A stretch of DNA of 64,000 nt from Blastococcus mobilis (GTDB lineage Bacteria; Actinomycetota; Actinomycetes; Mycobacteriales; Geodermatophilaceae): positions 1-64,000 of the forward strand of contig NZ_FZNO01000025.1 of NCBI RefSeq assembly GCF_900188025.1. The letters run 5' to 3'. The first letter of the stretch is position 1, and every line of letters starts with the position of its first letter. A program made the position numbers and the translations under genes. Positions 37,215 through 48,682 of this stretch are shown piece after piece. The notes under the pieces were generated by a model. That model saw only the letters and a list, made by a program, of their open reading frames with translations, was not told the DNA's origin and ran no database searches.

Positions 37215-37276
37215 GAAAGGACCCCCTTGCCCCCCGCCGCTCGCGCGCTCGCGGCGGGGCCCTGCAAGGAGGCCGT
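37213..37276 (+). repeat. Stop-anchored GC hairpin element after metK
   Basis: Begins at the metK stop (TGAGAAAGGACCCCCTT). CCCCGCCGC (37232-37240) pairs perfectly with GCGGCGGGG (37251-37259). The end GGGGCCCTGCAAGGAGGCC matches the other copies. It probably works as the metK terminator. priA starts 24 nt after it. Confidence 0.75.
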
Positions 37277-37299
37277 TCCCACACGTCACCGAGCTCGCG

Positions 37300-39279
37300 A
37301 TGAGCCTCCAGCCGGGGCGACGGGTGGCCCGGGTCGTCGTCGACGTGCCCCTCGCGCATCTGGACCGCCCGTTCGACTACGCGGTGCCGGACAAGTTCGC
37401 CGACATCGTGCAGGCGGGCTGCCGGGTGCGGGTGCGATTCCGCGGCCGGCTGGTGGACGGCGTCGTCTGGGAGCTGGGCGACAGCACGGACTTCGTCGGC
37501 TCGCTCCAGCCCCTGTCGCACGTGCCCTCCGGGGAGCCGGTGCTGACCCCGCAGGTCGCGCGACTGGTCCGGACGGTCGCCGATCGCTACGCGGGCACGG
37601 CCGGCGACGTCCTGCGGCTCGCCCTGCCGCCCCGCCGGGCCGCCGCCGAGAAGCGGCCGTCGCCGACCCCCGCGGAGCTGCCGGAGGGCCCGGATCCGGC
37701 CGGCTTCGCGCGGTACCAGGCCGGGCCCGCCCTGCTGGACGCCCTGGCCGAGGGCCGGCCGGCACGGGCGGTGTGGACGGCGCTGCCCGGCGAGGACTGG
37801 CCGGCCCGGCTGGTCGAACTGTGCCGGGCCGCCCTGTCGGGACGGCGGGGAGCGCTGGTCGTCGTCCCTGACGGCAAGGACCTCGACCGGCTCGCGGCGG
37901 CGGCCGGACGGCTGCTGCCCGAGCACTCGTGGACGGTGCTGCGCGCCGACGACTCGCCCGAGAAGCGCTACCGGCAGTTCCTCGCTGCCTCCCGGGGCGC
38001 GGCCCAGGTCGTGCTGGGCACCCGGGCGGCGATGTTCGGGCCGGTGCGCGACCTGGGCCTGGTGGTCGTGTGGGACGACGGCGACGACCTGCACTCCGAC
38101 GAGCACGCCCCCTATCCGCACGCCCGCGACGTCCTGATCCAGCGCGCCTGGCTGGACAACTGCGCCGCGGTGGTCGCCGGGACGTCGCGGACCGCGGAGG
38201 CCGCCCTGCTGGTCGAGTCGGGTTGGGCCCAGGAACTCGGAGCCGAGCGCGCCGTCCTCCGGGCGGCCGCGCCCCGGGTGCAGGCGCTGGGGGACGACTT
38301 CGAGCTCGCCCGCGACCCGGCGGCCCGCTCGGCCCGACTGCCCTCGCTCGCCCACGAGGCCGCCCGCCGGGCCCTGGCCGCCGGCGCCCCCGTGCTGGTG
38401 CAGGTACCGCGCCGGGGATACGTCCCGTCGCTGGCCTGTGCGCGGTGCCGGGCGCCGGCGAGGTGCGCGCACTGTGCCGGTCCCCTCGGCATCTCGCCGC
38501 GGCCCGGTCCCGGAGGCGCCCGGATCCCGGCCTGCCGGTGGTGCGCGCGGCCGGCGGCCACCTTCGACTGCCCGCACTGCCACGGCACGAAGCTGCGCGC
38601 TTCCGTGGTGGGGGAGTCGCGCACGGCCGAGGAGCTCGCCCGGGCCTTCCCCGGCGCGGCGGTACGCACCTCGGGGAGCACCTCGGGAGTGCTCGCCACG
38701 GTGCCGGGCGGGCCGGTGCTCGTCGTCGCGACACCGGGTGCCGAGCCCGTGGTCGAGGGCGGCTACGGCACGGCGCTCCTGCTCGACTCGTGGGCGCTGC
38801 TGGGCAGGGCCGATCTGCGAGCGGCGGAGGAGACGCTCCGCCGCTGGATGAACGCGGCCACCCTCGTGCGTCCCGCCTCGGCGGGGGGTCAGGTCGTCGT
38901 CGCGGCCGACGCCGCGCACCCCGTCGTCCAGGCCCTGGTGCGGTGGGACCCCGCGTGGCTCGCCGCCCGGGAGCTCGCCGACCGTCGCGAGCTGGGTTTC
39001 CCGCCGGCGACCCGTATCGCATCCGTGGCCGGATCGCCGGAGGCGCTGGCGGACTTCCTGGAGGCGCTGCGGTTGCCCGCGGACGCCGATGTGCTGGGGC
39101 CGGTGCCGGAGCCGGCGCGACGGGGCCAGGAGAGCGAGCGCGAGCGCTACCTGGTGCGCGTGCCCCGCAGCGAGGGGGCTGCTCTGGCCCACGCGCTGAC
39201 CGAGGTGCAGGGAGTCCGCAGCGCCAAGAAGGCGCCCGAGCACGTCCGGGTGCAGCTCGATCCGCTCGACCTCGTCTGA
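37300..39279 (+). CDS. priA: Primosomal protein N' (PriA), helicase-degenerate form
   Basis: PriA reloads the replisome at repaired forks. The 659-residue protein keeps the 3'-DNA-binding N-domain (DRPFDYAVPDKF) and eight zinc-ligand Cys as CARC, CAHC, CRWC and CPHC (about residues 380-430). The Walker A GxxGSGKT expected near residue 190 is not seen, and the DEEH box is only DDGDD, so ATP-driven helicase activity is unlikely. Such degenerate PriA is usual in actinobacteria and lies after metK there. ATG 37300 chosen; upstream frame is repeat DNA. Confidence 0.92.
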   Translation: MSLQPGRRVARVVVDVPLAHLDRPFDYAVPDKFADIVQAGCRVRVRFRGRLVDGVVWELGDSTDFVGSLQPLSHVPSGEPVLTPQVARLVRTVADRYAGTAGDVLRLALPPRRAAAEKRPSPTPAELPEGPDPAGFARYQAGPALLDALAEGRPARAVWTALPGEDWPARLVELCRAALSGRRGALVVVPDGKDLDRLAAAAGRLLPEHSWTVLRADDSPEKRYRQFLAASRGAAQVVLGTRAAMFGPVRDLGLVVVWDDGDDLHSDEHAPYPHARDVLIQRAWLDNCAAVVAGTSRTAEAALLVESGWAQELGAERAVLRAAAPRVQALGDDFELARDPAARSARLPSLAHEAARRALAAGAPVLVQVPRRGYVPSLACARCRAPARCAHCAGPLGISPRPGPGGARIPACRWCARPAATFDCPHCHGTKLRASVVGESRTAEELARAFPGAAVRTSGSTSGVLATVPGGPVLVVATPGAEPVVEGGYGTALLLDSWALLGRADLRAAEETLRRWMNAATLVRPASAGGQVVVAADAAHPVVQALVRWDPAWLAARELADRRELGFPPATRIASVAGSPEALADFLEALRLPADADVLGPVPEPARRGQESERERYLVRVPRSEGAALAHALTEVQGVRSAKKAPEHVRVQLDPLDLV

Positions 39280-39375
39280 GCGGGGTGTCGCGCGCGCGGC
39301 CCCGGGGTAGCCGGTCGGAGCCCTCGGGAGTTCAGAGCAGCAGCTCCCGTCCGGCCCGCTATCGGAGGAGCTTCC

Positions 39376-39594
39376 GTGGATGCCACCAATCCCCAGCCGC
39401 ACAGTGGCGAGGGCCCCCGGCCCCAGGACCTCAAGCGGGGCGGCCGCAAGATCCTCCTCGCGTTCCTCGCCTTCCTGGTGGTGGTCGCCGTCATCGTGGC
39501 GCTGACCAACATCGGCGGCGACGACGACCCCAGCGGCGGCGGCGAGCAGGGCATGGGTGCGACGGGAACCGTGGAGCTGGTCGGCCCCTCCTGA
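39376..39594 (+). CDS. Small single-pass membrane protein
   Basis: 72 residues, no family recognised. A polar Pro/Gly-rich N-terminus is followed by a basic patch (LKRGGRK), one strong membrane helix (ILLAFLAFLVVVAVIVAL) and an acidic Gly/Ser-rich outer tail. GGAGGAG precedes GTG 39376 by six bases, which supports translation. It lies alone between priA and def. Confidence 0.7.
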   Translation: MDATNPQPHSGEGPRPQDLKRGGRKILLAFLAFLVVVAVIVALTNIGGDDDPSGGGEQGMGATGTVELVGPS

Positions 39595-39658
39595 TGGACT
39601 CCCGGCACGGGTCCGGTCGCGAGCGTGCGGGCGCCGGGGGGCCGAGAGGTCCTTCTTC

Positions 39659-39664
39659 TACGAT
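39659..39664 (+). promoter_or_regulatory. Leaderless-type -10 (TACGAT) for def
   Basis: TACGAT lies six bases before the def GTG with no ribosome-binding site, the classic actinobacterial leaderless arrangement. It would start the def-fmt-rsmB operon. Confidence 0.6.
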
Positions 39665-39670
39665 CGTCGG

Positions 39671-40216
39671 GTGAGCGTCACCCCCATCCGGCTCTTCGGC
39701 GACCCGGTCCTCAGGACGCCGGCCGCGCCGGTCGTCGACTTCGACGAGGAGCTGAGGCGGCTGGTCGGTGACCTGACCGAGACGATGTTCGCGGCCGGCG
39801 GCGCGGGCCTCGCCGCCCCGCAGCTCGGCGTGGGCCTGCGGGTCTTCACCTGGTACGTCGACGGCGAGGTCGGGCACCTGGTCAATCCGGACGTGACGCC
39901 GGTCGGCGACGAGACGGAGGAGGGCCCGGAGGGCTGCCTCTCCATCCCGGGCTACCGCTGGGACTGCCGTCGCCATCTGCACGTCGTGGCCACCGGCTGG
40001 AACATGCACGGCGACCCGGTGCGGGTCGAGGGTTCCGAGCTGCTCGCCCGTGCCATCCAGCACGAGACCGACCACCTCGACGGCGTCCTCTTCGTCGACC
40101 GGCTCGACGCCGAGGCACGGGCGGCCGCGCTGGCGGAACTGGAGGAGGCGGAGTGGGCCGGCATGGCGGCGTACCTGCCCGCGCCGGCCCCCGTCGTGAA
40201 GGTGAGCCCCCACTGA
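39671..40216 (+). CDS. def: Peptide deformylase
   Basis: Removes formyl from nascent chains. The 181-residue protein has the three deformylase motifs [10 protein letters not shown] (about 45-54), EGCLSIPG with metal ligand C89, and QHETDHLDG with H131, E132 and H135. GTG 39671 is the expected leaderless start; the longer upstream frame has no family similarity. The stop overlaps the fmt initiation codon (CTGA). Confidence 0.96.
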   Translation: MSVTPIRLFGDPVLRTPAAPVVDFDEELRRLVGDLTETMFAAGGAGLAAPQLGVGLRVFTWYVDGEVGHLVNPDVTPVGDETEEGPEGCLSIPGYRWDCRRHLHVVATGWNMHGDPVRVEGSELLARAIQHETDHLDGVLFVDRLDAEARAAALAELEEAEWAGMAAYLPAPAPVVKVSPH

Positions 40217-41142
40217 GGCTCCTGTTCGCCGGCACACCGGCGCCCGCCGTTCCTTCGCTGGAGGCGCTGCTCGCGTCCGACCACGAGGTCGTCGCCGTCC
40301 TCACCCGCCCCGACGCGCGATCCGGCCGGGGCCGGAAGGTCGCCCGGTCACCGGTGGCCGAGCGTGCCGACGGCGCGGGACTGCCCGTGCTGCAGCCGCG
40401 GTCGCCCCGGGAGCCGGAGTTCCTCGACCAGCTCGCCGCGCTCTCCGTCGACTGCGTGCCGGTCGTGGCCTACGGCGCGCTCGTGCCGCAGGCGGCCCTC
40501 GACGTGCCGGTGCACGGGTGGGTGAATCTGCACTTCTCCCTGCTGCCCGCCTGGCGTGGGGCGGCCCCCGTGCAGCACGCCATCATGGCCGGCGACGACG
40601 TCACCGGTGCGTCCACCTTCCGCTTGGAGGCGGGCCTGGACACCGGCCCCGTCTTCGGCACGATCACCGAGCCCATCGGCCCCCGCGACACCGCCGGCGA
40701 CCTGCTGGGCCGCCTGTCGGTCAGCGGCGCCGGTCTCCTCCTCGCCACGCTCGACGGGATCGCCGCCGGCGGGCTGGTCGCCGTACCCCAGCCGGCCGAC
40801 GGGATCAGCCTCGCGCCCCGCATCGAGCCCGCCGATGCCCGGGTGAACTGGGATCTGCCGGCCCACGTGGTGGACCGGCGCATCCGTGGGGTGACGCCGG
40901 CGCCCGGTGCCTGGACCACCTGGCGCGGCGACCGTCTCCGGCTCGGCCCGGTCGAGCCGGTCGCCGACGGCCCCGGCCTCGCCGCCGGAGAGCTGACGGT
41001 CGGCTCGGGAGGCGTGCTGGTCGGCACCGGTCACGGCCTCGTCCGGCTCGGGGAGGTGCAGCCCGCCGGCAAGCGCATGCTCCCCGCGCTGGACTGGACC
41101 CGCGGCGCCCGGCCCGCGCCCGGCGAACGGGTGGGCGCATGA
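40213..41142 (+). CDS. fmt: Methionyl-tRNA formyltransferase, probable CTG start
   Basis: Formylates initiator Met-tRNA, the partner reaction to Def. The 309-residue protein has [18 protein letters not shown] with the SLLP loop, plus LDTGPVFGT and the C-terminal OB-like domain. The family starts MRLLFAGTP; here the equivalent first codon is CTG 40213, overlapping the def stop as CTGA and preceded by AAGGTGAG at eight bases. The only other in-frame start, GTG 40153, lies deep inside def. The stop overlaps rsmB. Confidence 0.93.
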   Translation: MRLLFAGTPAPAVPSLEALLASDHEVVAVLTRPDARSGRGRKVARSPVAERADGAGLPVLQPRSPREPEFLDQLAALSVDCVPVVAYGALVPQAALDVPVHGWVNLHFSLLPAWRGAAPVQHAIMAGDDVTGASTFRLEAGLDTGPVFGTITEPIGPRDTAGDLLGRLSVSGAGLLLATLDGIAAGGLVAVPQPADGISLAPRIEPADARVNWDLPAHVVDRRIRGVTPAPGAWTTWRGDRLRLGPVEPVADGPGLAAGELTVGSGGVLVGTGHGLVRLGEVQPAGKRMLPALDWTRGARPAPGERVGA

Positions 41143-42527
41143 CCCGGCCTCCCCGCCGGCCCGGCCGGACACCGGGGCGGCGGCACCCGGCCACCCGACG
41201 CCGGGAGCTCGACGGCGCCCGCCTGACCGCCTACGACGTCCTCGACGGCGTCTCGTCGCGGGCCGCGTACGCCAACCTGCTCCTTCCGCAGTTGCTGCGC
41301 GAGCGGCAATTGGACGTGCGCGACGCGGCCTTCGCCACCCAGCTGGCCTACGGCACCCTGCGGGCCCAGGGCACCCTCGACGCGATCCTGGCCGGGCTGG
41401 TGTCGCGCCCCCTCGGCGAGCTCGACCCCCGGGTGCTCGACCTGCTCCGGCTCGGCGCCTACCAGCTGATCGATCTGCGGGTCCCGTCGCACGCCGCGGT
41501 CGACACCACCGTCGACCTCACCCGGGCGATCGTCGGCACGGGGGCCTCGGGCCTGGTCAACGCGGTGCTCCGCAAGGTCGCCGCCGGTGGCGACCGGGAC
41601 CAGTGGCTGAGCACGCTGGGTGTCGCCGGCGAGGAGCGGCTCGCCCTGGCGACCAACCATCCGCGCTGGATCGTGGACGCCTGGCGCGATGCGCTCGGCG
41701 GGGAGGGCGAGCTCGAACCGGCGCTGCTGGCCGACGACGCAGCGCCGGAGGTCCACCTGGTGGCCCGCCGGATGGGCCGCGACGCCCTGGTGGAGGAGTC
41801 GGGTGGCGAGGCCGGGCCGTGGTCGCCGTTCGCGGTGCGGCTGCACGGCGGGGACCCCGGCCGGCTGGCCTCGGTGCGGTCGGGTGTCGCAGCGGTGCAG
41901 GACGAGGGCAGCCAGGTGGCCGGGCTCCTGCTCACCCGGGCCCCGCTGGAGGGCCGGGACGAGGCCTGGCTGGACATGTGTGCCGGTCCGGGCGGCAAGG
42001 CCGGGCTGCTTGCCGCCGTCCGCCCCGAAGGTGTGCGGCTGACCGCGGCAGACCGGGCGCCGCACCGTGCCGAGCTGGTGCGGAAGGCCTTGGCCGGCGA
42101 GGCCGACGTCGAGGTGCTGGCCGCCGACGGGACCGCGCCGCCGTGGGAGTCCGGATCGTTCGACCGGGTGCTGCTCGACGCCCCGTGCACGGGGCTCGGT
42201 GCGCTGCGGCGCCGGCCCGAGGTGCGCTGGCGACGGACCGAGGACGACGTGCCCCCGCTGGCCGACCTGCAGGCGGAGCTGCTCGCCAGTGCGCTGGCCT
42301 CGGTCCGAGTCGGCGGCGTGGTCGCCTACGTGACGTGCTCGCCGCACACGGCGGAGACGGCGGACGTGGTGGACGCCGCGGCGGCGCGGGACGGCGTCGA
42401 GGTGCTGCCGGTCGCGCCGCTGTTCCCGGAGATCCCGGGCATCGAGCGTGACGACTACGGGCAGCTCTGGCCGCACCGGCACGGCACGGACGCCATGTTC
42501 ATGGCGCTCCTGCGGCGTACCCGCTAG
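41139..42527 (+). CDS. rsmB: 16S rRNA (cytosine-967-C5) methyltransferase RsmB
   Basis: SAM-dependent rRNA methylase. The 462-residue protein has a NusB-like N-domain (about 30-165) followed by the methylase core: SAM site [31 protein letters not shown] with the first catalytic Cys, and [11 protein letters not shown] with the second. ATG 41139 overlaps the fmt stop. A hairpin follows the stop. Confidence 0.93.
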   Translation: MTRPPRRPGRTPGRRHPATRRRELDGARLTAYDVLDGVSSRAAYANLLLPQLLRERQLDVRDAAFATQLAYGTLRAQGTLDAILAGLVSRPLGELDPRVLDLLRLGAYQLIDLRVPSHAAVDTTVDLTRAIVGTGASGLVNAVLRKVAAGGDRDQWLSTLGVAGEERLALATNHPRWIVDAWRDALGGEGELEPALLADDAAPEVHLVARRMGRDALVEESGGEAGPWSPFAVRLHGGDPGRLASVRSGVAAVQDEGSQVAGLLLTRAPLEGRDEAWLDMCAGPGGKAGLLAAVRPEGVRLTAADRAPHRAELVRKALAGEADVEVLAADGTAPPWESGSFDRVLLDAPCTGLGALRRRPEVRWRRTEDDVPPLADLQAELLASALASVRVGGVVAYVTCSPHTAETADVVDAAAARDGVEVLPVAPLFPEIPGIERDDYGQLWPHRHGTDAMFMALLRRTR

Positions 42528-42530
42528 ACC

Positions 42531-42559
42531 GAGGCCCGGGGGAGCCCGGTCGCGGCCTC
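42531..42559 (+). terminator. Hairpin after rsmB
   Basis: GAGGCC (42531-42536) pairs with GGCCTC (42554-42559), and CGGG (42537-42540) with CCCG (42545-42548), four bases after the rsmB stop. It separates def-fmt-rsmB from the rpe-rib unit. Confidence 0.55.
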
Positions 42560-42678
42560 GACCGGCACGTCGCTCATGGAGGGCTCGCTCGGAGCCGGGG
42601 CCGCGGCAGCCTGGGCCCGGAACCGGCACCGGCCCGCGCCGGGACCCTCCGTCCGGAAGAGCGGGATCGCCGCCCACC

Positions 42679-42684
42679 TAGACT
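42679..42684 (+). promoter_or_regulatory. Leaderless-type -10 (TAGACT) for rpe
   Basis: TAGACT lies eight bases before GTG 42693 with no Shine-Dalgarno, so rpe and the rib genes behind it probably start from a leaderless transcript. No FMN riboswitch is seen ahead of it. Confidence 0.5.
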
Positions 42685-42692
42685 CGGCGGAC

Positions 42693-43364
42693 GTGTCCCG
42701 GGAACCGATGATCGCGCCTAGCCTCCTGTCGGCGGACTTCGCCCGCCTGGCCGAGGAGACGCAGCGGGTCGCCGACGCCGACTGGCTGCACGTCGACGTC
42801 ATGGACGCGCACTTCGTCCCCAACCTCACCCTCGGGCTGCCCGTCGTCGAGGCGATCCAAGCGGTCAGCCCCGTTCCCCTCGATTGCCATCTGATGATCG
42901 AGGACCCGGAGCGCTGGGCCCCCGGGTACGCCCAGGTCGGTGCGCACAACGTCACGGTGCACGCGGAGGCCTGCACCGACCCCCGCGCCGTCGCCCGGGA
43001 CATCCGCGCCGCCGGTGCGCTGGCCGGCCTCGCGATCAAGCCGGGCACCCCGCTCGACCAGTACCTCGACGTGCTGCCCGACTACGACACGCTCCTGGTC
43101 ATGAGCGTGGAGCCGGGCTTCGGCGGCCAGTCGTTCATCCCCGACGTCCTGGCCAAGGTGCGGACCGCCCGTGAGCTGGTCGACACCGGGCACCTGAAGC
43201 TCCTCGTGGAGATCGACGGCGGCATCAACGCCGACACCATCGAGCAGGCCGCCGAGGCCGGTGTCGACGTGTTCGTCGCCGGGTCCGCGGTCTACGGTGC
43301 CGACGATCCCGCGAAGGCGATCGCCGCGCTCCGGGCGCAGGCCGCCGCGGCGACGTCCGGGTGA
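42693..43364 (+). CDS. rpe: Ribulose-phosphate 3-epimerase
   Basis: Interconverts ribulose 5-phosphate and xylulose 5-phosphate; ribulose 5-phosphate is also the RibB substrate. The 223-residue barrel has [58 protein letters not shown] and [13 protein letters not shown] 42693 fits the leaderless promoter; the longer open frame upstream is unconserved. The stop overlaps ribD (GTGA). Confidence 0.96.
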   Translation: MSREPMIAPSLLSADFARLAEETQRVADADWLHVDVMDAHFVPNLTLGLPVVEAIQAVSPVPLDCHLMIEDPERWAPGYAQVGAHNVTVHAEACTDPRAVARDIRAAGALAGLAIKPGTPLDQYLDVLPDYDTLLVMSVEPGFGGQSFIPDVLAKVRTARELVDTGHLKLLVEIDGGINADTIEQAAEAGVDVFVAGSAVYGADDPAKAIAALRAQAAAATSG

Positions 43365-44422
43365 CCACCCCTCTCGCCGAGCCGCGCGCCATGGCCCGCG
43401 CCCGGGAGCTCGGGCTGTCGGTCCTGGGCACGACCAGCCCGAACCCCGCGGTGGGCGCGGTGATCCTCGACTCCGCCGGCACCCCGGTGGGGGAGGGGGC
43501 GACGGCTCCTCCCGGCGGGCCGCACGCCGAGGTGACCGCCCTCGCGCAGGCCGGGGAGCGGGCGCGGGGCGGGACCGCCGTCGTCACCCTGGAGCCGTGC
43601 GCGCACACCGGGCGCACCGGCCCCTGCGCGGACGCGCTGATCGCCGCCGGCGTGGTCCGCGTGGTGATCGCCGTTCCCGAGCCCACCGAGCTGGCCGGTG
43701 GGGGAGCGGACCGCCTCCGGGCCGCGGGCATCGCCGTCGAACTCGGCGTCGAACGGGCCGAGGCGGAGGACGGCGCACTGGCCCCCTGGCTCACCGGCGT
43801 CCGGGAGCACCGGCCGTTCGTCGTCTGGAAGGTGGCCGCCACCCTGGACGGGCGGGTCGCCGCCGCCGACGGCAGCAGCCGCTGGATCACGGGGGAGCAG
43901 GCCCGGGCGGCGGTGCACCGGCTGCGCGCCACGTGCGACGCCGTCGTCGTCGGCTCGGGCACCGCCGTGACCGACGACCCCCAGCTCACCGTCCGGGACG
44001 CCGACGGGCGGACGACCGGCCGGCAGCCGCTCCGGGTCGTCGTCGACCGCCGCGGGCGGCTCGCGCCGACCGCCCGGGTGCTCGACGACGCCGCGCCGAC
44101 GCACGTCAGCCGCGCCGGCACCCCGGCCGAGCTGATGGCCGAGCTGTTCGACCGCGACGTCCGCCGGGTGCTGCTGGAGGGCGGCCCGACCCTCGCCGCG
44201 GCCTTCCTGCGCGCCGGTCTGGTGGACGAGGCCGTCGTGCACCTCGCGCCCACCCTGCTGGGCGCCGGACCCTCCCTGGTGGGGGACCTGGGAATCAGCA
44301 CGATGGCCGGTGCGCTGTCCTTCCGGATCGTCGATCTCCTCCCGATGGGCGGGGACGTGCAGATCCGGCTGCGGCCCACCCGGCACACTGGGGGGCACCA
44401 GCACACGGACGGAGGGAGTTGA
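43361..44422 (+). CDS. ribD: Bifunctional riboflavin deaminase/reductase
   Basis: Deaminates and reduces the pyrimidine intermediate of riboflavin synthesis. The 353-residue protein has the deaminase zinc site HAE ([11 protein letters not shown]) and [16 protein letters not shown], then the reductase domain from [18 protein letters not shown], with [14 protein letters not shown] and [16 protein letters not shown] 43361 overlaps the rpe stop; ribE follows after one base. Confidence 0.95.
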   Translation: MTTPLAEPRAMARARELGLSVLGTTSPNPAVGAVILDSAGTPVGEGATAPPGGPHAEVTALAQAGERARGGTAVVTLEPCAHTGRTGPCADALIAAGVVRVVIAVPEPTELAGGGADRLRAAGIAVELGVERAEAEDGALAPWLTGVREHRPFVVWKVAATLDGRVAAADGSSRWITGEQARAAVHRLRATCDAVVVGSGTAVTDDPQLTVRDADGRTTGRQPLRVVVDRRGRLAPTARVLDDAAPTHVSRAGTPAELMAELFDRDVRRVLLEGGPTLAAAFLRAGLVDEAVVHLAPTLLGAGPSLVGDLGISTMAGALSFRIVDLLPMGGDVQIRLRPTRHTGGHQHTDGGS

Positions 44423-44423
44423 G

Positions 44424-45106
44424 GTGTTCACCGGCATCGTGGAAGAGGTGGGCACCCTCGTCGTCCGTGAGGACCAGGACGACGCTGCGCGCCTGGAGAT
44501 CCGCGCGCGCCGAGTGCTCGAGGGCGTCGCGCTGGGGGACTCCATCGCGGTCGACGGTGTCTGCCTTACCGTCACCGAGATCGGTGACGGCGTCTGGAGC
44601 ACCGATGTCATGGCCGAGACCCTCCGGCGCAGCAGCCTCGGTAAGGCGGAGGCCGGGAACCCGGTCAACCTGGAGCGCGCGGTGACGGCGCACACCCGGC
44701 TCGGAGGCCACCTGGTGCAGGGGCACGTCGACGGCGTCGGGACCGTGCTGTCCCGCATGCCGAGTACCCACTGGGAGGTCGTCCGCATCGGGCTGCCCCC
44801 CGAGCTGACGCGCTACGTCGTCGAGAAGGGCTCGATCGCCGTCGACGGCGTCTCGCTCACCGTGAGCGCCGTCAGCGCTGTCGACGTCCCCGGCCCCTGG
44901 TTCGAGGTCAGCCTCATCCCCACCACCCTCCGCGAGACCACGCTCGGCGGGCGTGCCCCGGGAGAGCCCGTCAACCTGGAGGTCGACGTGATCGCCAAGT
45001 ACGTCGAGCGCCTGCTCGGGGGTTCGTCGGTGAGCGAGCCCGCGAGCTCCCGCGGAGACAGAGCACGCATCGGCACGAAGCCGACGAGCGCTAGCGAGGA
45101 GGACTC

Positions 45107-45110
<4 letters not shown>
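44424..45110 (+). CDS. ribE: Riboflavin synthase, alpha chain, with repeat-encoded tail
   Basis: Dismutates lumazine to riboflavin. Two lumazine-binding repeats are seen: [12 protein letters not shown] with [14 protein letters not shown], and [10 protein letters not shown] with [20 protein letters not shown] precedes GTG 44424. The family would end near residue 202 ([10 protein letters not shown]). The last 26 residues ([15 protein letters not shown]...) come from the 77-nt junction element, so the protein is extended at 228 residues. The stop overlaps the ribBA GTG. Confidence 0.94.
45030..45106 (+). repeat. 77-nt in-frame junction element between ribE and ribBA
   Basis: Lies between GTGA at 45030 and GTGA at 45107. 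Its start GTGAGCGAGC...GCGAGCTC and its end GCGAGGAGGAC match the aroC/aroK element. Here the upstream gene's frame runs through it and stops at the second GTGA, so the element extends RibE and supplies the ribBA ribosome-binding site. Confidence 0.65.
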
Positions 45111-46964
<1,854 letters not shown>

Positions 46965-46965
<1 letters not shown>

Positions 46966-47228
46966 TGAAGACGTTCGACGAGCTGTTCGCCGAGCTGTCG
47001 GCGAAGGTGGCCGCCGCCGACCCGTCGTCCGGCACCGTGCAGGCCGTGCGCGACGGCGTGCACGCCGCCGGCAAGAAGGTCGTCGAGGAGGCGGCGGAGT
47101 CCTGGATGGCCGCCGAGCACGAGACCGACGAGCGGACCGCGGAGGAGGTCAGCCAGCTCCTCTACCGGGTGCAGGTCCTCATGCTCGCGCGCGGTCTGAC
47201 GCTCGACGACGTCTACGCCCACCTGTGA
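46965..47228 (+). CDS. hisE: Phosphoribosyl-ATP pyrophosphatase
   Basis: Second step of histidine synthesis. It is an 87-residue all-helical MazG-like protein with [18 protein letters not shown] and [18 protein letters not shown]. It overlaps ribH by one base (TGATG). The hisE-hisG pair is usual in actinobacteria. Confidence 0.94.
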
Positions 47229-47266
47229 TCTCGATCCACTGATCGCCCACCCACGCCCTGTCCTCT

Positions 47267-47295
47267 CCCACCTCCCACCGTCCCCTCCCACCCCC
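47267..47295 (-). other. G-quadruplex-type motif between hisE and hisG
   Basis: Five C-runs of three to five bases (at 47267, 47274, 47282, 47287 and 47291) with loops of one to five bases lie on the plus strand. The minus strand therefore has a canonical G-quadruplex pattern (GGGGGTGGGAGGGG and two more runs) just ahead of hisG. Confidence 0.5.
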
Positions 47296-47315
47296 ACCGA
47301 CAAGGAGTCGCTCCG

Positions 47316-48182
47316 GTGCTGCGCATCGCCGTGCCCAACAAGGGCGTCCTGAGCGAGCCCGCGGCCGAGATGCTCGCCGAGAGCGGATATCGCCAGCGGC
47401 GGAGCACCAAGGACCTGGCGGTCTATGACCCGGACAACGACACCGAGTTCTTCTACCTCCGGCCCCGTGACATCGCCGTCTACGTCGCGGCGGGCACGCT
47501 GGACGTCGGCATCACCGGCCGCGACATGTTGCTGGAGACCGCTCCCGGGAACGGCGACGACCACGCCGCGGTCGAGGTGATGACGCTGGGCTTCGGACGG
47601 TCGTCCTTCCGGTTCGCGACGCCGCTCGAGTCGGGCGTGGAGAAGGTCGAGCAGCTGGCCGGGAAGCGGATCGCCACCGCCTATCCCGTCCTGTTGCAGC
47701 GCTACCTCGACGAGGCGGGCATCTCGGCCGCGGTGGTGAAGCTCGACGGAGCGGTGGAGACCGCCTGCCGGCTGGGCGTGGCCGACGCGGTCTGCGACGT
47801 GGTCGAGACCGGGACGACGCTGCGCGCGGCGGGCCTGCACATCATCGGCGAGCCGGTGCTCACCAGCGAGGCCATCCTGGTCCGCCGCGCGGGCGCCGAG
47901 GAGATCCCGGCCGTCGCCCAGCTGCGCCGCCGGCTGCGCGGTGTCCTCGTCGCGCGGCAGTACGTGATGCTCGACTACGACTGCCCGAACGAGATCCTGC
48001 CGCAGGCCACCGCCATCACGCCGGGGATCGAGGGGCCCACGGTCAGCCCACTGCAGACCCCCGGCTGGTCGGCGGTCCGGGCGATGGTGGCCCAGACCGA
48101 CACCAACCGGGTGATGGACGAGCTGTGGGAGCTCGGCGCACGCGCCATCCTGGTCACGAGCATCCACGCCTCACGCATCTAA
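47316..48182 (+). CDS. hisG: ATP phosphoribosyltransferase, long form
   Basis: First step of histidine synthesis. The 288-residue protein has AVPNKGVLSEPA at the start, ITGRDMLLE and the PRPP-type DVVETGTTLRAAGL. Its C-terminal ACT-like regulatory domain indicates the self-sufficient, histidine-inhibited long form, with no HisZ needed. GTG 47316 has AAGGAG nearby upstream. Confidence 0.95.
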   Translation: MLRIAVPNKGVLSEPAAEMLAESGYRQRRSTKDLAVYDPDNDTEFFYLRPRDIAVYVAAGTLDVGITGRDMLLETAPGNGDDHAAVEVMTLGFGRSSFRFATPLESGVEKVEQLAGKRIATAYPVLLQRYLDEAGISAAVVKLDGAVETACRLGVADAVCDVVETGTTLRAAGLHIIGEPVLTSEAILVRRAGAEEIPAVAQLRRRLRGVLVARQYVMLDYDCPNEILPQATAITPGIEGPTVSPLQTPGWSAVRAMVAQTDTNRVMDELWELGARAILVTSIHASRI

Positions 48183-48193
48183 CGGAGCTGACC

Positions 48194-48664
48194 ATGCGCC
48201 GGCTGCTCGCCCTTCCGCTGCTCGCGTCGCTGGCAGTGCTTGCCGCCTGCGCGTCGCCGTCGGACGACGACGGCGCGGGGTCGTCCGGCGGGCCCGGCGA
48301 TCCGGCCGTGGGGCAGGGTGTCTCGCGGGCCGGCGACGACCTGCAGGTGGTGGTCGACCGCGGCGACGGCTCCGCCCCCGAGCAGTGGACGCTGACCTGC
48401 GCGGGCAACGCATCGGGCACCCACCCGGAGGCGGAGGCCGCGTGCGCGCACCTGGCCGGCCTGGCGGACCCGTTCGCGCCCCTGCCGGACGACGTCGTCT
48501 GCACCCAGCAGTACGGCGGCCCCGAGACCGCGCACGTGACCGGCAGATGGAACGGCGAACCCGTCGACCTCCGGCTCGCCCGCACCGACGGCTGCCTCAT
48601 CACGCAGTGGGACAGCCTCGTCCCGTTCGTGCCGCCGCCGATCGGGGTGGACCCGATCGGCTGA
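48194..48664 (+). CDS. Lipoprotein with subtilisin-inhibitor-like domain
   Basis: 156 residues with a lipoprotein signal peptide (MRRLLALPLLASLAVLAAC, lipobox Cys19) and an acidic Ser/Gly linker. The rest resembles Streptomyces subtilisin inhibitor: LTCAG, then HPEAEAACAHL, VVCTQQYGGPETA, VTGRWNGEPV and DGCLITQW, with four Cys placed like the two SSI disulfides. By analogy the reactive-site P1 would be the first or second Gln after VVCT. An outer-face protease inhibitor is likely. ATG 48194 has GGAG at seven bases. It lies 11 nt after hisG. Confidence 0.75.
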   Translation: MRRLLALPLLASLAVLAACASPSDDDGAGSSGGPGDPAVGQGVSRAGDDLQVVVDRGDGSAPEQWTLTCAGNASGTHPEAEAACAHLAGLADPFAPLPDDVVCTQQYGGPETAHVTGRWNGEPVDLRLARTDGCLITQWDSLVPFVPPPIGVDPIG

Positions 48665-48682
48665 CGGCCGTCCCGCCCGGCC

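Noticed and set aside
32955-37289. 1444-codon open frame on the minus strand over mihF-metK
   Set aside because: It crosses five well-supported plus-strand genes and a perfect terminator; composition is shadow-like.
42560-42692. FMN riboswitch ahead of rpe-ribD
   Set aside because: The conserved AGGATAT...GGGGCAGGGTGA-type core was looked for and not found; the region only has a hairpin and a leaderless -10.
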